From positions 1-21,552 of the forward strand of contig CBFCYE010000039.1 of NCBI GenBank assembly GCA_965602225.1: a DNA stretch of 21,552 nt, in the 5' to 3' direction. The translations under genes were made by a program, and so were the position numbers. Shown here piece after piece: positions 1-6,759 of this stretch (its first letter is position 1; every line of letters begins with the position of its first letter). This DNA comes from Tenderia sp965602225 (GTDB lineage Bacteria > Pseudomonadota > Gammaproteobacteria > Tenderiales > Tenderiaceae). Under the pieces are notes generated by a model, which had not been told where the DNA came from, searched no databases, and was given only the letters and a program-made list of their open reading frames with translations.

Positions 1-386
1 ATGGTGCTGGAAAACATCATCGCCGCACCGATGATGGCCGACTCAATCAGGCTAAAACCAAAGCCCAGGCCACAGATAAAACCAATCAGAAAAAACAGCA
101 GCGAACTGACCCCGGCGATGATACTGGTCTTACGCAACATCAATAGCAGCTTTTGCGGCGGCAGATTGATGCCAATCAGGAACAACAAAAAGATCACCCC
201 GATATGGGCAATCTGTTTGATCACCTCGGCATCATCCACCAGTCCGAATACCGCCGGCCCAGCCAACACCCCCAACAGGATATAAACCACTAACAACGAC
301 TGACGCGCATACAAAGCCAGCGTCGCCAGCAGCGCCGCGCCACTAAAAATCACAAAGATATAAAAGACTATCGATTCTGTACCCAT
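1..386 (-). CDS. CPA2-type monovalent cation/proton antiporter, N-terminal part (gene runs off the window)
   Basis: Read on the minus strand from ATG at 386, this frame stays open for 128 codons to the window edge. The translation is strongly hydrophobic, with about four membrane segments. It shows the pattern typical of Kef/CPA2 exchangers: a first helix, an ALYARQ-like basic turn, a GVLAGPAVFGLV segment, and then HIGVIFLLFLIGIN followed by a basic loop. Such proteins exchange Na+ or K+ for H+ across the inner membrane. AGGTG lies just upstream of the ATG, so this start is reasonable. The gene is divergent from the amidotransferase at 468, and the 81 bases between them must hold both promoters. 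The C-terminal half, and any regulatory TrkA domain, lies outside the window, so KefB-like and NhaP-like subtypes cannot be separated. Confidence 0.85.
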   Translation of the reverse strand, partial: MGTESIVFYIFVIFSGAALLATLALYARQSLLVVYILLGVLAGPAVFGLVDDAEVIKQIAHIGVIFLLFLIGINLPPQKLLLMLRKTSIIAGVSSLLFFLIGFICGLGFGFSLIESAIIGAAMMFSST

Positions 387-404
387 GCACCTATGTTAAT
401 TTGA

Positions 405-415
405 TTGCCGGGCAA
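405..415. promoter_or_regulatory. Short palindrome in the divergent antiporter/amidotransferase spacer
   Basis: TTGCC-G-GGCAA is a perfect inverted repeat with 5-base arms around one base, midway between the divergent starts at 386 and 468. It could be an operator serving both genes, but it is short and may be chance. No convincing -35/-10 pair was found on either strand of this spacer. Confidence 0.2.
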
Positions 416-467
416 ATGACAGATAAGAGACAATATCCTTGCCGTTCTCAACGATTTAAAACAAATC

Positions 468-1175
468 ATGAAACCGATACACATATTTCGTCACAACGCC
501 TCTGAGGGCGCAGGCTATTTCAGTGACTTCCTTGAACGTCACGGCATTCCATTTCACATCGTCAAACTGGATCAGGGTGAGGCCGTACCAGGCTCACTGG
601 ATAACATTTCGGCGCTGGTGTTTATGGGCGGCGCCATGAGCGTCAACGATGACATCGACTGGATAGCAGCAGAGTTAAACCTGATCCGCATGGCCATCGC
701 TGCCGACATGCCGGTGCTAGGCCATTGCCTCGGCGGCCAACTGATCAGCAAGGCACTCGGTGGAAAAATCACGACTAACCCGGTCAAAGAGCTGGGTTGG
801 TTACCTGTGCAAAAACAGAACAATGCAGTAGCCGATGATTGGCTGACTGGCCTGCCCGACAGCTTCACCGCCTTTCACTGGCATGGCGAAACATTCTCCA
901 TCCCCGATGGGGCGACCAACATCCTCGCCAGCCAACACTGCCCCAACCAGGCCTTTGTCATTGGCAACACCCTGGCCATGCAATGCCATATAGAGATGAA
1001 AGCAGAGATGGTGATCAAGTGGGCGACTATTCATGCCGCTGACATTGCCTCCGCCACAGACACCATCCAGACTTATGAGCAGCAGGTGGAATCACTCGAT
1101 GAAAAAATCGCTGTACTGCAATCCCACGCCGACAAACTCTATCAGCGCTGGCTGCAAGCGCTGATCAAGCCCTAA
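468..1175 (+). CDS. Class I glutamine amidotransferase domain protein (GMP synthase-like GATase)
   Basis: A 235-residue stand-alone class I glutamine amidotransferase. The nucleophile elbow GHCLGGQL places the catalytic Cys at residue 87. The other triad members are His174 and Glu176 in the QCHIEM stretch, and HWHGETF near 137-143 is also typical. Proteins of this COG0518-like group release ammonia from glutamine, or have become gamma-glutamyl peptidases. No synthetase domain is present, so the acceptor is unknown. After the GATase fold, the last 55 residues form a charged helical tail. The ATG at 468 has no visible Shine-Dalgarno sequence. The stop at 1173-1175 is only three bases before the ATG of a decayed glycosyltransferase relic, which suggests that the amidotransferase once headed an operon with that gene. 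Confidence 0.88.
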   Translation: MKPIHIFRHNASEGAGYFSDFLERHGIPFHIVKLDQGEAVPGSLDNISALVFMGGAMSVNDDIDWIAAELNLIRMAIAADMPVLGHCLGGQLISKALGGKITTNPVKELGWLPVQKQNNAVADDWLTGLPDSFTAFHWHGETFSIPDGATNILASQHCPNQAFVIGNTLAMQCHIEMKAEMVIKWATIHAADIASATDTIQTYEQQVESLDEKIAVLQSHADKLYQRWLQALIKP

Positions 1176-1178
1176 TCC

Positions 1179-1392
1179 ATGACCACATCTCCATCATTAT
1201 CCCTACATACGGCCACGCACACATAAAGCCAGCACCGAACTCGGTTCTGGCCAAAATGCGGCCAGCCAATGAATAAGGCCGGAATTCGCAACGGCGACCG
1301 GGTTAATCACAGTTAAATATCACCATGACATTAACCTCTACCTGACCAATCAACACCTGGTTCAGGCCCCAACTTTATTAGAGTTTCCTTGA
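1179..1392 (+). pseudogene. Decayed remnant of a family 2 glycosyltransferase gene
   Basis: From the ATG at 1179 the sequence follows the first 33 codons of the intact GT2 gene at 4093, base for base over long runs. It begins ATGACCAC-ATCTCC, has one base missing in codon 3 and one codon missing later. By hand count about 68 of 95 aligned bases agree, and many of the differences fall at third codon positions. Restored, it reads ISIIIPTYGHAH, then NSVLAKMRPANE, and stops at 1274-1276. A second fragment at 1303-1329, in another frame, reads LITVKYHHD. This resembles LILKYGGHED at residues 195-204 of the intact protein. The part between, about 160 codons, is absent. The frame continues to a stop at 1390-1392, where homology is doubtful. 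The gene is clearly dead. Confidence 0.7.
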
Positions 1393-1451
1393 CTTCAACG
1401 ATGTAAAACATTAACTTCAGCGGTGGTTTTATAGAAGCCATTCCTGTTATT

Positions 1452-1479
1452 TTGAAAATAACTCATTGTTAATAATAAT
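1452..1479 (+). promoter_or_regulatory. Candidate sigma-70 promoter of the DUF3015 gene
   Basis: TTGAAA at 1452-1457 and AATAAT at 1474-1479 are separated by 16 bases. The second box matches TATAAT at five of six positions. They lie in an AT-rich stretch just upstream of the DUF3015 start. A G-rich element (GGGGG, 1492-1496) ten bases before the ATG at 1507 is the likely ribosome binding site. Confidence 0.45.
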
Positions 1480-1506
1480 CAATTAGTACCTGGGGGTATT
1501 TACCTG

Positions 1507-1995
1507 ATGAATGTAGTAAAAAAACTTGTTGTCGCATCCGCCTTTGTAATAGCTTTTCCTGCCACCAGTTTTGCTCAAGAAGGTGACATGAACCCTTGGA
1601 CTGAATGCGGCATTGGCGCAATGATATTTTCAAACACCACGTGGGCAGCCGCCATTTCCAATGTAATCTGGGATTTAGGAACCACAGCCGTTACTTCCGC
1701 AGGCGTTTCAAGACAGACCTGTGAAGGCAACAAAGTTGCTGCCGCTCGCTTTATTACTGAGACATATGCAAACCTTGAAGAAGAAACCGCAAAAGGCAAT
1801 GGCCAGCATGTAACAGCTGTACTCAACATAATGGGCTGTGGCACCGCTTCACATAACGGCATTATTCAATCTGTACGTTCAGACCTTGCAGAATCGATGA
1901 ACAATGCTGATTACGCTAACAAAACAACCTTCGACAAAGCACAAGGGTATTACAACATCCTGCAAAGCAATGCTGATGGCCAGTGCCAAATTTAG
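1507..1995 (+). CDS. DUF3015 family exported protein
   Basis: A 162-residue protein with a clear Sec signal peptide: a basic start (VVKK), a hydrophobic core, and an SFAQ cleavage region near residue 23. It is followed by the family signature NPWTECGIGAMIF. The mature protein has cysteines near residues 37, 74, 117 and 160, which could form two disulphides in the periplasm. The overall pattern matches the DUF3015 family of small periplasmic proteins of Proteobacteria, which has no established function. It has its own promoter and is followed by a strong terminator at 2021-2049, so it is probably a single-gene transcript although it lies directly before the DUF4105 gene. The family call rests on the N-terminal motif and length; the function is unknown. 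Confidence 0.8.
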   Translation: MNVVKKLVVASAFVIAFPATSFAQEGDMNPWTECGIGAMIFSNTTWAAAISNVIWDLGTTAVTSAGVSRQTCEGNKVAAARFITETYANLEEETAKGNGQHVTAVLNIMGCGTASHNGIIQSVRSDLAESMNNADYANKTTFDKAQGYYNILQSNADGQCQI

Positions 1996-2020
1996 AACCT
2001 TACATTTAGATCCAACTGAA

Positions 2021-2049
2021 AACCTGCTGAGAAATCAGCAGGTTTTTTT
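2021..2049 (+). terminator. Rho-independent terminator after the DUF3015 gene
   Basis: A perfect 10-base-pair stem, AACCTGCTGA with TCAGCAGGTT, encloses a GAAA tetraloop and runs into seven T residues (2043-2049). It begins 26 bases after the stop codon. This is the strongest terminator in the window. Confidence 0.93.
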
Positions 2050-2130
2050 ATAATACCGATAAAGACCAACCAAGCTAGCTGCAATAGCAATCACAACGTT
2101 TACGTTTACCTTTTCCCCACAACCTTTCTT

Positions 2131-4053
2131 ATGCCTTCACTAATCAAAACCACATATTTGTTTGTCACTATTAGCCTGCTTTTACTTGCAAGCCTCAACG
2201 TTAACGCACAGGCAAATGATGTTGATTCTTTAATTAAACAGGCGCATGCAAAAAAACTGGCTTACCACCCCTATTGGATGGCTTTATTACACTATCAAGA
2301 GACGAAGAAAGGAACAATTTATAAAATTAAGAGCGAGATCATTTCTCCTGATTTCTTTCTCTCTAACCAAGGCAGTATTGACCCTGCTGCAGAACTGGAG
2401 GCGACACTAAAGGCTTTCTTTGCGTCCACAGATGACCAGTCTGACAACCATGCCAGGTGTCGATTTGTTGCGCGCTATAACTGGCTAAAAGAATCTCTAG
2501 ACTGGCAGAAAACAAACCTACCTGAAATTTCATGCCTACGATTTAACAACTGGTCAAAAGGCGGCAATATAAAATCCATTAGCCTTGTTTTTGCAACCGG
2601 CTATCTCAGCAACCCAGCGTCTTTCTATGGTCATATTCTTCTCAAATTTAACTCTGATCAAACAATCATCCCAAACAATCTTCTTGATCAGAGTACAAAC
2701 TATGGGGCTATTGTTCCTGACAATGAAAACCCTTTTATATATATCACCAAAGGAATATTTGGTGGATATAACGCAACATTTTCAAACGCACAGTTTTACA
2801 GGCATAACCACAATTATGGAGAAAACGAACTGCGCGACATGTGGGAATACGAACTAGACTTAACTGACAATCAAATCAAGCAAATCATCTCCCACAGTTG
2901 GGAATTATTGGGAAATGAATTTGTATACTATTTTGGAACCGACAATTGCGCATACCAAATGGCCAAACTGCTAGAACCTGTAATAAACCAGCCTCTATTA
3001 TCCAGCAATGTATCCTGGGCAATTCCAACAACTATATTTGACTCGCTGGCGTCAGCTGAAATGAACGACAAGCCAGTCGTAAAAAAAATAAGCCTCATAC
3101 CCTCTCGCCAAAATCGTTTTTATAAAAAACATAGCAAGCTAAGCACAGCACAAAAATCCAGTATCAAGACACTAATAAACCAGAACTTGGACTTTAATAC
3201 TTTTGCCTATCAAGAACTGACTGAAATCGAAAAAGCTACGGTAATAGATACCCTTTTTGACTATTATGAATTTCGGTTTCACAAAGATAAAAATAATCAA
3301 CCATACAAAAATTCAAAACATCAATTACTGCTAGAAAGAATGGCTTTACCGGCTGAAAGACAGTCAACAGATCAAATAATATCAAGCAATTCCTTACCAC
3401 CCCATCACGGCTCCCTTCCGACACTAACGCGATCAGGACTAATCCATAACAACAAACGGGGCAATGGAATAGAAATTCAATTCAGGCCAGCATATTATGA
3501 CCACCTAAGCATCAATACGGGCCGCCTTAAAAACTCACACCTAACTATGCTTGATTTCACCGCAGTTTATTTAGACGAACATTTATGGCTAAGAAAACTT
3601 GATATCGTAAACATAGAAACACTCGACACATCACACACAGGCTTACCTGGGGACCGAAGCCTTGCATGGAAAATAAAGTTTGGCATAGAGGATCAAAATC
3701 TAGCCTGCAAAAACTGTTCGGTTTTCAATTTTACAGCCGGGGCCGGAAAAGCAACAGCCATCACAGATAACACGCTAATCTATGCCATGTTCGAAGGGGT
3801 TGCAGAAACACGAAAATCAGACTGGGGTGGCCTAGGCGGCACTATCCGAGGAGGATTTATCAGTTCTATAACAAGCAACTGGAAATCATATCTCTCAATT
3901 GGTTATGAAGACTTTCTCAACACATCCCTGCCAGAACGTCATATAACAAAATGGGAAAATAGATTTGGCAGCTCACGTGAGTGGGATATACGCATTACCT
4001 ATGAAAAAGAGATCGCATCAGAATTCAAGACATCCGCGTCACTTTACTGGTAA
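2131..4053 (+). CDS. DUF4105 / Lnb N-terminal periplasmic domain protein with a beta-rich C-terminal domain
   Basis: A 640-residue envelope protein. Residues 1-26 form a signal peptide ending near NVNAQA. Next comes a segment with the family-typical CRFVARYNWL (110-119), then the core with NPASFYGH (His168) and GTDNCAYQ (Cys273). From memory, this family (PF13387, DUF4105/Lnb_N) includes the Bacteroides lipoprotein N-acyltransferase Lnb; His168 and Cys273 are the obvious catalytic candidates here. Residues from about 440 onward alternate polar and hydrophobic positions and end in SLYW, like an outer-membrane beta barrel. The gene is visibly AT-rich: the line at 2881 has about 35% GC, against about 63% at 19381. 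The ATG has no good Shine-Dalgarno sequence, but the next Met, at residue 50, would lose the signal peptide. Function in this organism is not established. Confidence 0.8.
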   Translation: MPSLIKTTYLFVTISLLLLASLNVNAQANDVDSLIKQAHAKKLAYHPYWMALLHYQETKKGTIYKIKSEIISPDFFLSNQGSIDPAAELEATLKAFFASTDDQSDNHARCRFVARYNWLKESLDWQKTNLPEISCLRFNNWSKGGNIKSISLVFATGYLSNPASFYGHILLKFNSDQTIIPNNLLDQSTNYGAIVPDNENPFIYITKGIFGGYNATFSNAQFYRHNHNYGENELRDMWEYELDLTDNQIKQIISHSWELLGNEFVYYFGTDNCAYQMAKLLEPVINQPLLSSNVSWAIPTTIFDSLASAEMNDKPVVKKISLIPSRQNRFYKKHSKLSTAQKSSIKTLINQNLDFNTFAYQELTEIEKATVIDTLFDYYEFRFHKDKNNQPYKNSKHQLLLERMALPAERQSTDQIISSNSLPPHHGSLPTLTRSGLIHNNKRGNGIEIQFRPAYYDHLSINTGRLKNSHLTMLDFTAVYLDEHLWLRKLDIVNIETLDTSHTGLPGDRSLAWKIKFGIEDQNLACKNCSVFNFTAGAGKATAITDNTLIYAMFEGVAETRKSDWGGLGGTIRGGFISSITSNWKSYLSIGYEDFLNTSLPERHITKWENRFGSSREWDIRITYEKEIASEFKTSASLYW

Positions 4054-4092
4054 CTTACCGATTTAATTATCACCACCATAACTTATTGTCAC

Positions 4093-4917
4093 ATGACCAC
4101 CATCTCCGTCATCATTCCTACATACAATCGCGCCCATACTCTAAAACGGGCGCTGGATTCGGTGCTGGCACAAACCCGAGCAGCGAATGAGATCATCGTC
4201 GTCGATGACGGCTCCACTGACGCAACAGAACAACTAATTAAACAAAACTATCCGCAAGTCATCTATGTAAGACAGGCCAACCAGGGGGTCAGCGCCGCCC
4301 GCAACACAGCCATTAAAATAGCCAAAGGTGAATGGCTGGCTCTGCTCGATTCAGACGATGAATGGCTGCCCAACAAACTTGAGACTCAACTGGCACTGCT
4401 GGAACAACAACCAAACCACAAATTCATTCACAGCGATGAAATCTGGATTCGCAATGGCGTCCGTGTCAACCAGATGAAAAAGCACGCCAAGAAAGGTGGC
4501 CATATTTTTCAGAACTGCCTGCCTTTATGCGCCATCTCACCCTCGGCGGCGATGATCCACAAAGACCTGTTCGCAGAGATTGGCCTATTCGACGAATCCC
4601 TACCCGCCTGCGAAGACTATGACCTGTGGCTGCGCATCACCGCCCGTTATCCGGTGCTGTATTGCGAGGATGCTTTAATCCTCAAATACGGTGGCCATGA
4701 AGACCAGCTATCACAGCAACATTGGGGCATGGATCGGTTTCGGATTCGAGCGCTGATTAGCTGCCTAGATAACTGCGAACTTTCAGAATCTGACTATGCC
4801 GCCGCACGCAAGATACTGACGAAGAAGTTGCGCATCCTGCTCAAAGGGGCGGAGAAACACGCTAACCAGCAAGTCATAGAGGATTTCAGGCCACTCTATC
4901 TGCTTTGGAACTGTTAA
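4093..4917 (+). CDS. Glycosyltransferase family 2 (GT-A fold)
   Basis: A 274-residue GT2 enzyme. It opens with ISVIIPTYNRAHTL; the nucleotide-sugar binding VVDDGS is at 36-41, GVSAARN at 65-71, and the metal-binding DSDDEW at 86-91. EDYDLWLR at 174-181 carries the likely catalytic base region, and GGHEDQLS at 200-207 is typical of this subgroup. No membrane segment is evident, so it is probably cytoplasmic and transfers a sugar from a nucleotide donor to an unknown acceptor such as a glycan or a modified protein. It begins 39 bases after the DUF4105 stop without a recognisable ribosome binding site and ends 31 bases before the nucleosidase gene. A decayed, diverged copy of its 5' end lies at 1179. 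Confidence 0.9.
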   Translation: MTTISVIIPTYNRAHTLKRALDSVLAQTRAANEIIVVDDGSTDATEQLIKQNYPQVIYVRQANQGVSAARNTAIKIAKGEWLALLDSDDEWLPNKLETQLALLEQQPNHKFIHSDEIWIRNGVRVNQMKKHAKKGGHIFQNCLPLCAISPSAAMIHKDLFAEIGLFDESLPACEDYDLWLRITARYPVLYCEDALILKYGGHEDQLSQQHWGMDRFRIRALISCLDNCELSESDYAAARKILTKKLRILLKGAEKHANQQVIEDFRPLYLLWNC

Positions 4918-4948
4918 AATTGGCGCAATCTCACTCAGACCAAATCTC

Positions 4949-5767
4949 ATGCTTCACATAGTCACTGCCCTGCCCTGCGAGGCAAAACCACTAATCAAAC
5001 ATTACCGTCTCAACGGCCGTCAGGCCGAGAACGGCTTTCGTATCTATGAAAACAATCAGATGCGCCTGATCATCGCCGGCATCGGTAAGTGCGCCGCTGC
5101 TGCGGCCTGCGCCTATCTGCAAGGGGCTGAGCCGCAAGCCAAACATGCCTGGCTTAATCTCGGCATCGCCGGCCATAGAGACTTAGACATTGGTGAGGCG
5201 ATGATAGCCCACAAGATCAGCGACGCCAGCACCGGCATAAGCTGGTATCCCGCCATGCCTTTCGAGCTGCCTTGCCAGACGTTTGAACTGATCAGTCTTG
5301 ACCAACCCAATACCGAATACGGCTGCAACAGTGCCTATGACATGGAGGCCGCCGGTTTTTACAGTACTGCCATACGCTTCAACAGCAGCGAACTGGTGCA
5401 AGTATTTAAAGTTATCTCTGACAACCGTGCCAACCCGGCCGAACAGGTCTCGGCACAACTGGCGGAACAGCTCATCAACGCCCAGCTCGACAATATAGAT
5501 GTCGTGATTCAACAATTGTCTGACCTCAACACACAGATGGTGCAACAACAGAACAAACCAGAGATAGAAGCGTTTCAACAACACTGGCACTTCACTGTCT
5601 CGCAACAACATCAACTACAACGGCTGCTGCAACGCTGGCAGGCCCGCAGCGATTCAGGCCCTGATCTCAACCAGTTTAAAACAGCCAAAAATAGCAAGGC
5701 CGTAATCGCCTCACTTGAATTGTTGATTAGCAAACTGCCGATGAAGTTTGAACAGGCCCTGAAATGA
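4949..5767 (+). CDS. Nucleoside phosphorylase/hydrolase-fold protein (MTA/SAH nucleosidase-like) in an SPL operon
   Basis: A 272-residue protein whose first 165 residues resemble 5'-methylthioadenosine/S-adenosylhomocysteine nucleosidase or futalosine hydrolase. It starts HIVTALPCEAKPL, has AGIGKCAAAAA at 43-53 and NLGIAGH at 70-76. DMEAAG at 131-136 corresponds to the EMEGAA ribose-binding element, and ISDN at 156-159 carries the likely catalytic Asp158. The family cleaves or phosphorolyses N-glycosidic bonds. The remaining 100 residues are Gln-rich and helical and are not part of the usual fold. Its TGA (5765-5767) overlaps the ATG of the radical SAM gene (5764), so the two are translationally coupled and probably act in one pathway. 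The substrate is unknown; the adjacent lyase suggests a modified or damaged nucleoside. Confidence 0.75.
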   Translation: MLHIVTALPCEAKPLIKHYRLNGRQAENGFRIYENNQMRLIIAGIGKCAAAAACAYLQGAEPQAKHAWLNLGIAGHRDLDIGEAMIAHKISDASTGISWYPAMPFELPCQTFELISLDQPNTEYGCNSAYDMEAAGFYSTAIRFNSSELVQVFKVISDNRANPAEQVSAQLAEQLINAQLDNIDVVIQQLSDLNTQMVQQQNKPEIEAFQQHWHFTVSQQHQLQRLLQRWQARSDSGPDLNQFKTAKNSKAVIASLELLISKLPMKFEQALK

Positions 5768-6759
5768 TTCAAACCCTATATATAGAACAAGCCATATTTG
5801 ATCATCCTCGTGCGGTGGAAATTCGGCAACGCTTCCCCAAGGCCAGCGTGGTGCCCTGCCAACATTACGGTGAGGTGTTCAACCCCAAGGCACAAAACTT
5901 TCGCCTGCAAAAACAGCAACCCTCACTAATCCTGGCAGAAAAGTTTAATAAGTTTGTTTTGCCAGCACCGTTCAGTTACAACATCGGTGGCCAGCGCAAT
6001 TATTATTTTTCGCACATGCTTAACTGCATCTACGATTGTCGTTACTGTTTCCTGCAGGGTATGTATCGCTCAGCAAATTACGTACTATTTATCAACTACG
6101 AAGATTTCGATTCAGCCATTGAACAGGTTGCAAACGAATCGGAACAACCGGCCTATTTCTTTTCTGGCTATGACTGTGACAGCCTGGCACTGGAACCAGT
6201 GACTGGCTTTATCAAACACACCCTGCCGCTATTTAAAAAACTAGACAACGCCTATATTGAATTGCGCACCAAGAGCACCCAGATTCGCAGCCTGCTAGAA
6301 ATCGATGCCATGCATAATTGCATCGTCGCCTTTAGTCTTTCACCCGACAGCCTAGCCGCAGCGCTAGAACACAAAGCACCAACACTAGCCAAACGTCTCG
6401 ATGCCCTGGAAAAACTACAACAGGCCGGCTGGCCAATTGGATTGAGGTTTGACCCAATCATTTATTGCGATAATTACCAAAAAACCTATAGTGATTTTTT
6501 TGAACAGGTGTTTTCACGTATAAACTTAAATCAATTGCATTCGGTCAGCCTCGGCACCTTTCGCATGCCACAGGGTTTTTATCGCAATATCGTCAAGCTC
6601 TATCCAGAAGAAAGACTGTTTGCCGGACCGCTGGCCGAATCACAGCCGATGGTTTCATACGAATCCAAACTGGAACAAGAGATGCTGGCCTTTTGTCAGA
6701 AAAAACTATTACAGTTAATGCCCGAAGAGAAACTATTTATCTGCCATGATGACATCTAA
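5764..6759 (+). CDS. Spore photoproduct lyase family radical SAM protein
   Basis: A 331-residue radical SAM enzyme close in length to Bacillus SPL (about 342). The cluster motif CIYDCRYC gives Cys88, Cys92 and Cys95 (CX3CX2C). Cys138, in SGYDCDSLALE, lies 50 residues after the first cluster Cys, the same spacing as the hydrogen-donor Cys141 of B. subtilis SPL from memory. Tyr94 matches SPL Tyr97, whereas the Tyr99 position is Phe96. SPL opens 5-thyminyl-5,6-dihydrothymine back to two thymines in germinating spores; nothing else here suggests a spore former. The gene overlaps its upstream partner by ATGA and its downstream SDR partner by 14 bases. It may repair a related thymine lesion or act on another nucleoside; family membership is firm, the substrate is not. 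Confidence 0.88.
   Translation: MIQTLYIEQAIFDHPRAVEIRQRFPKASVVPCQHYGEVFNPKAQNFRLQKQQPSLILAEKFNKFVLPAPFSYNIGGQRNYYFSHMLNCIYDCRYCFLQGMYRSANYVLFINYEDFDSAIEQVANESEQPAYFFSGYDCDSLALEPVTGFIKHTLPLFKKLDNAYIELRTKSTQIRSLLEIDAMHNCIVAFSLSPDSLAAALEHKAPTLAKRLDALEKLQQAGWPIGLRFDPIIYCDNYQKTYSDFFEQVFSRINLNQLHSVSLGTFRMPQGFYRNIVKLYPEERLFAGPLAESQPMVSYESKLEQEMLAFCQKKLLQLMPEEKLFICHDDI

Noticed and set aside
1..285. Plus-strand 94-codon frame at the left edge
   Set aside because: It is antisense to the antiporter gene, whose minus-strand translation gives a convincing membrane protein; the plus-strand translation has no family resemblance.
401..429. TTGATT with TAAGAG as a promoter for the amidotransferase gene
   Set aside because: Spacing of 17 is right but the second box matches TATAAT at only three positions.
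5183..5614. Minus-strand 143-codon frame within the nucleosidase gene
   Set aside because: Antisense to a gene with clear nucleoside phosphorylase motifs and coupling to its neighbour.
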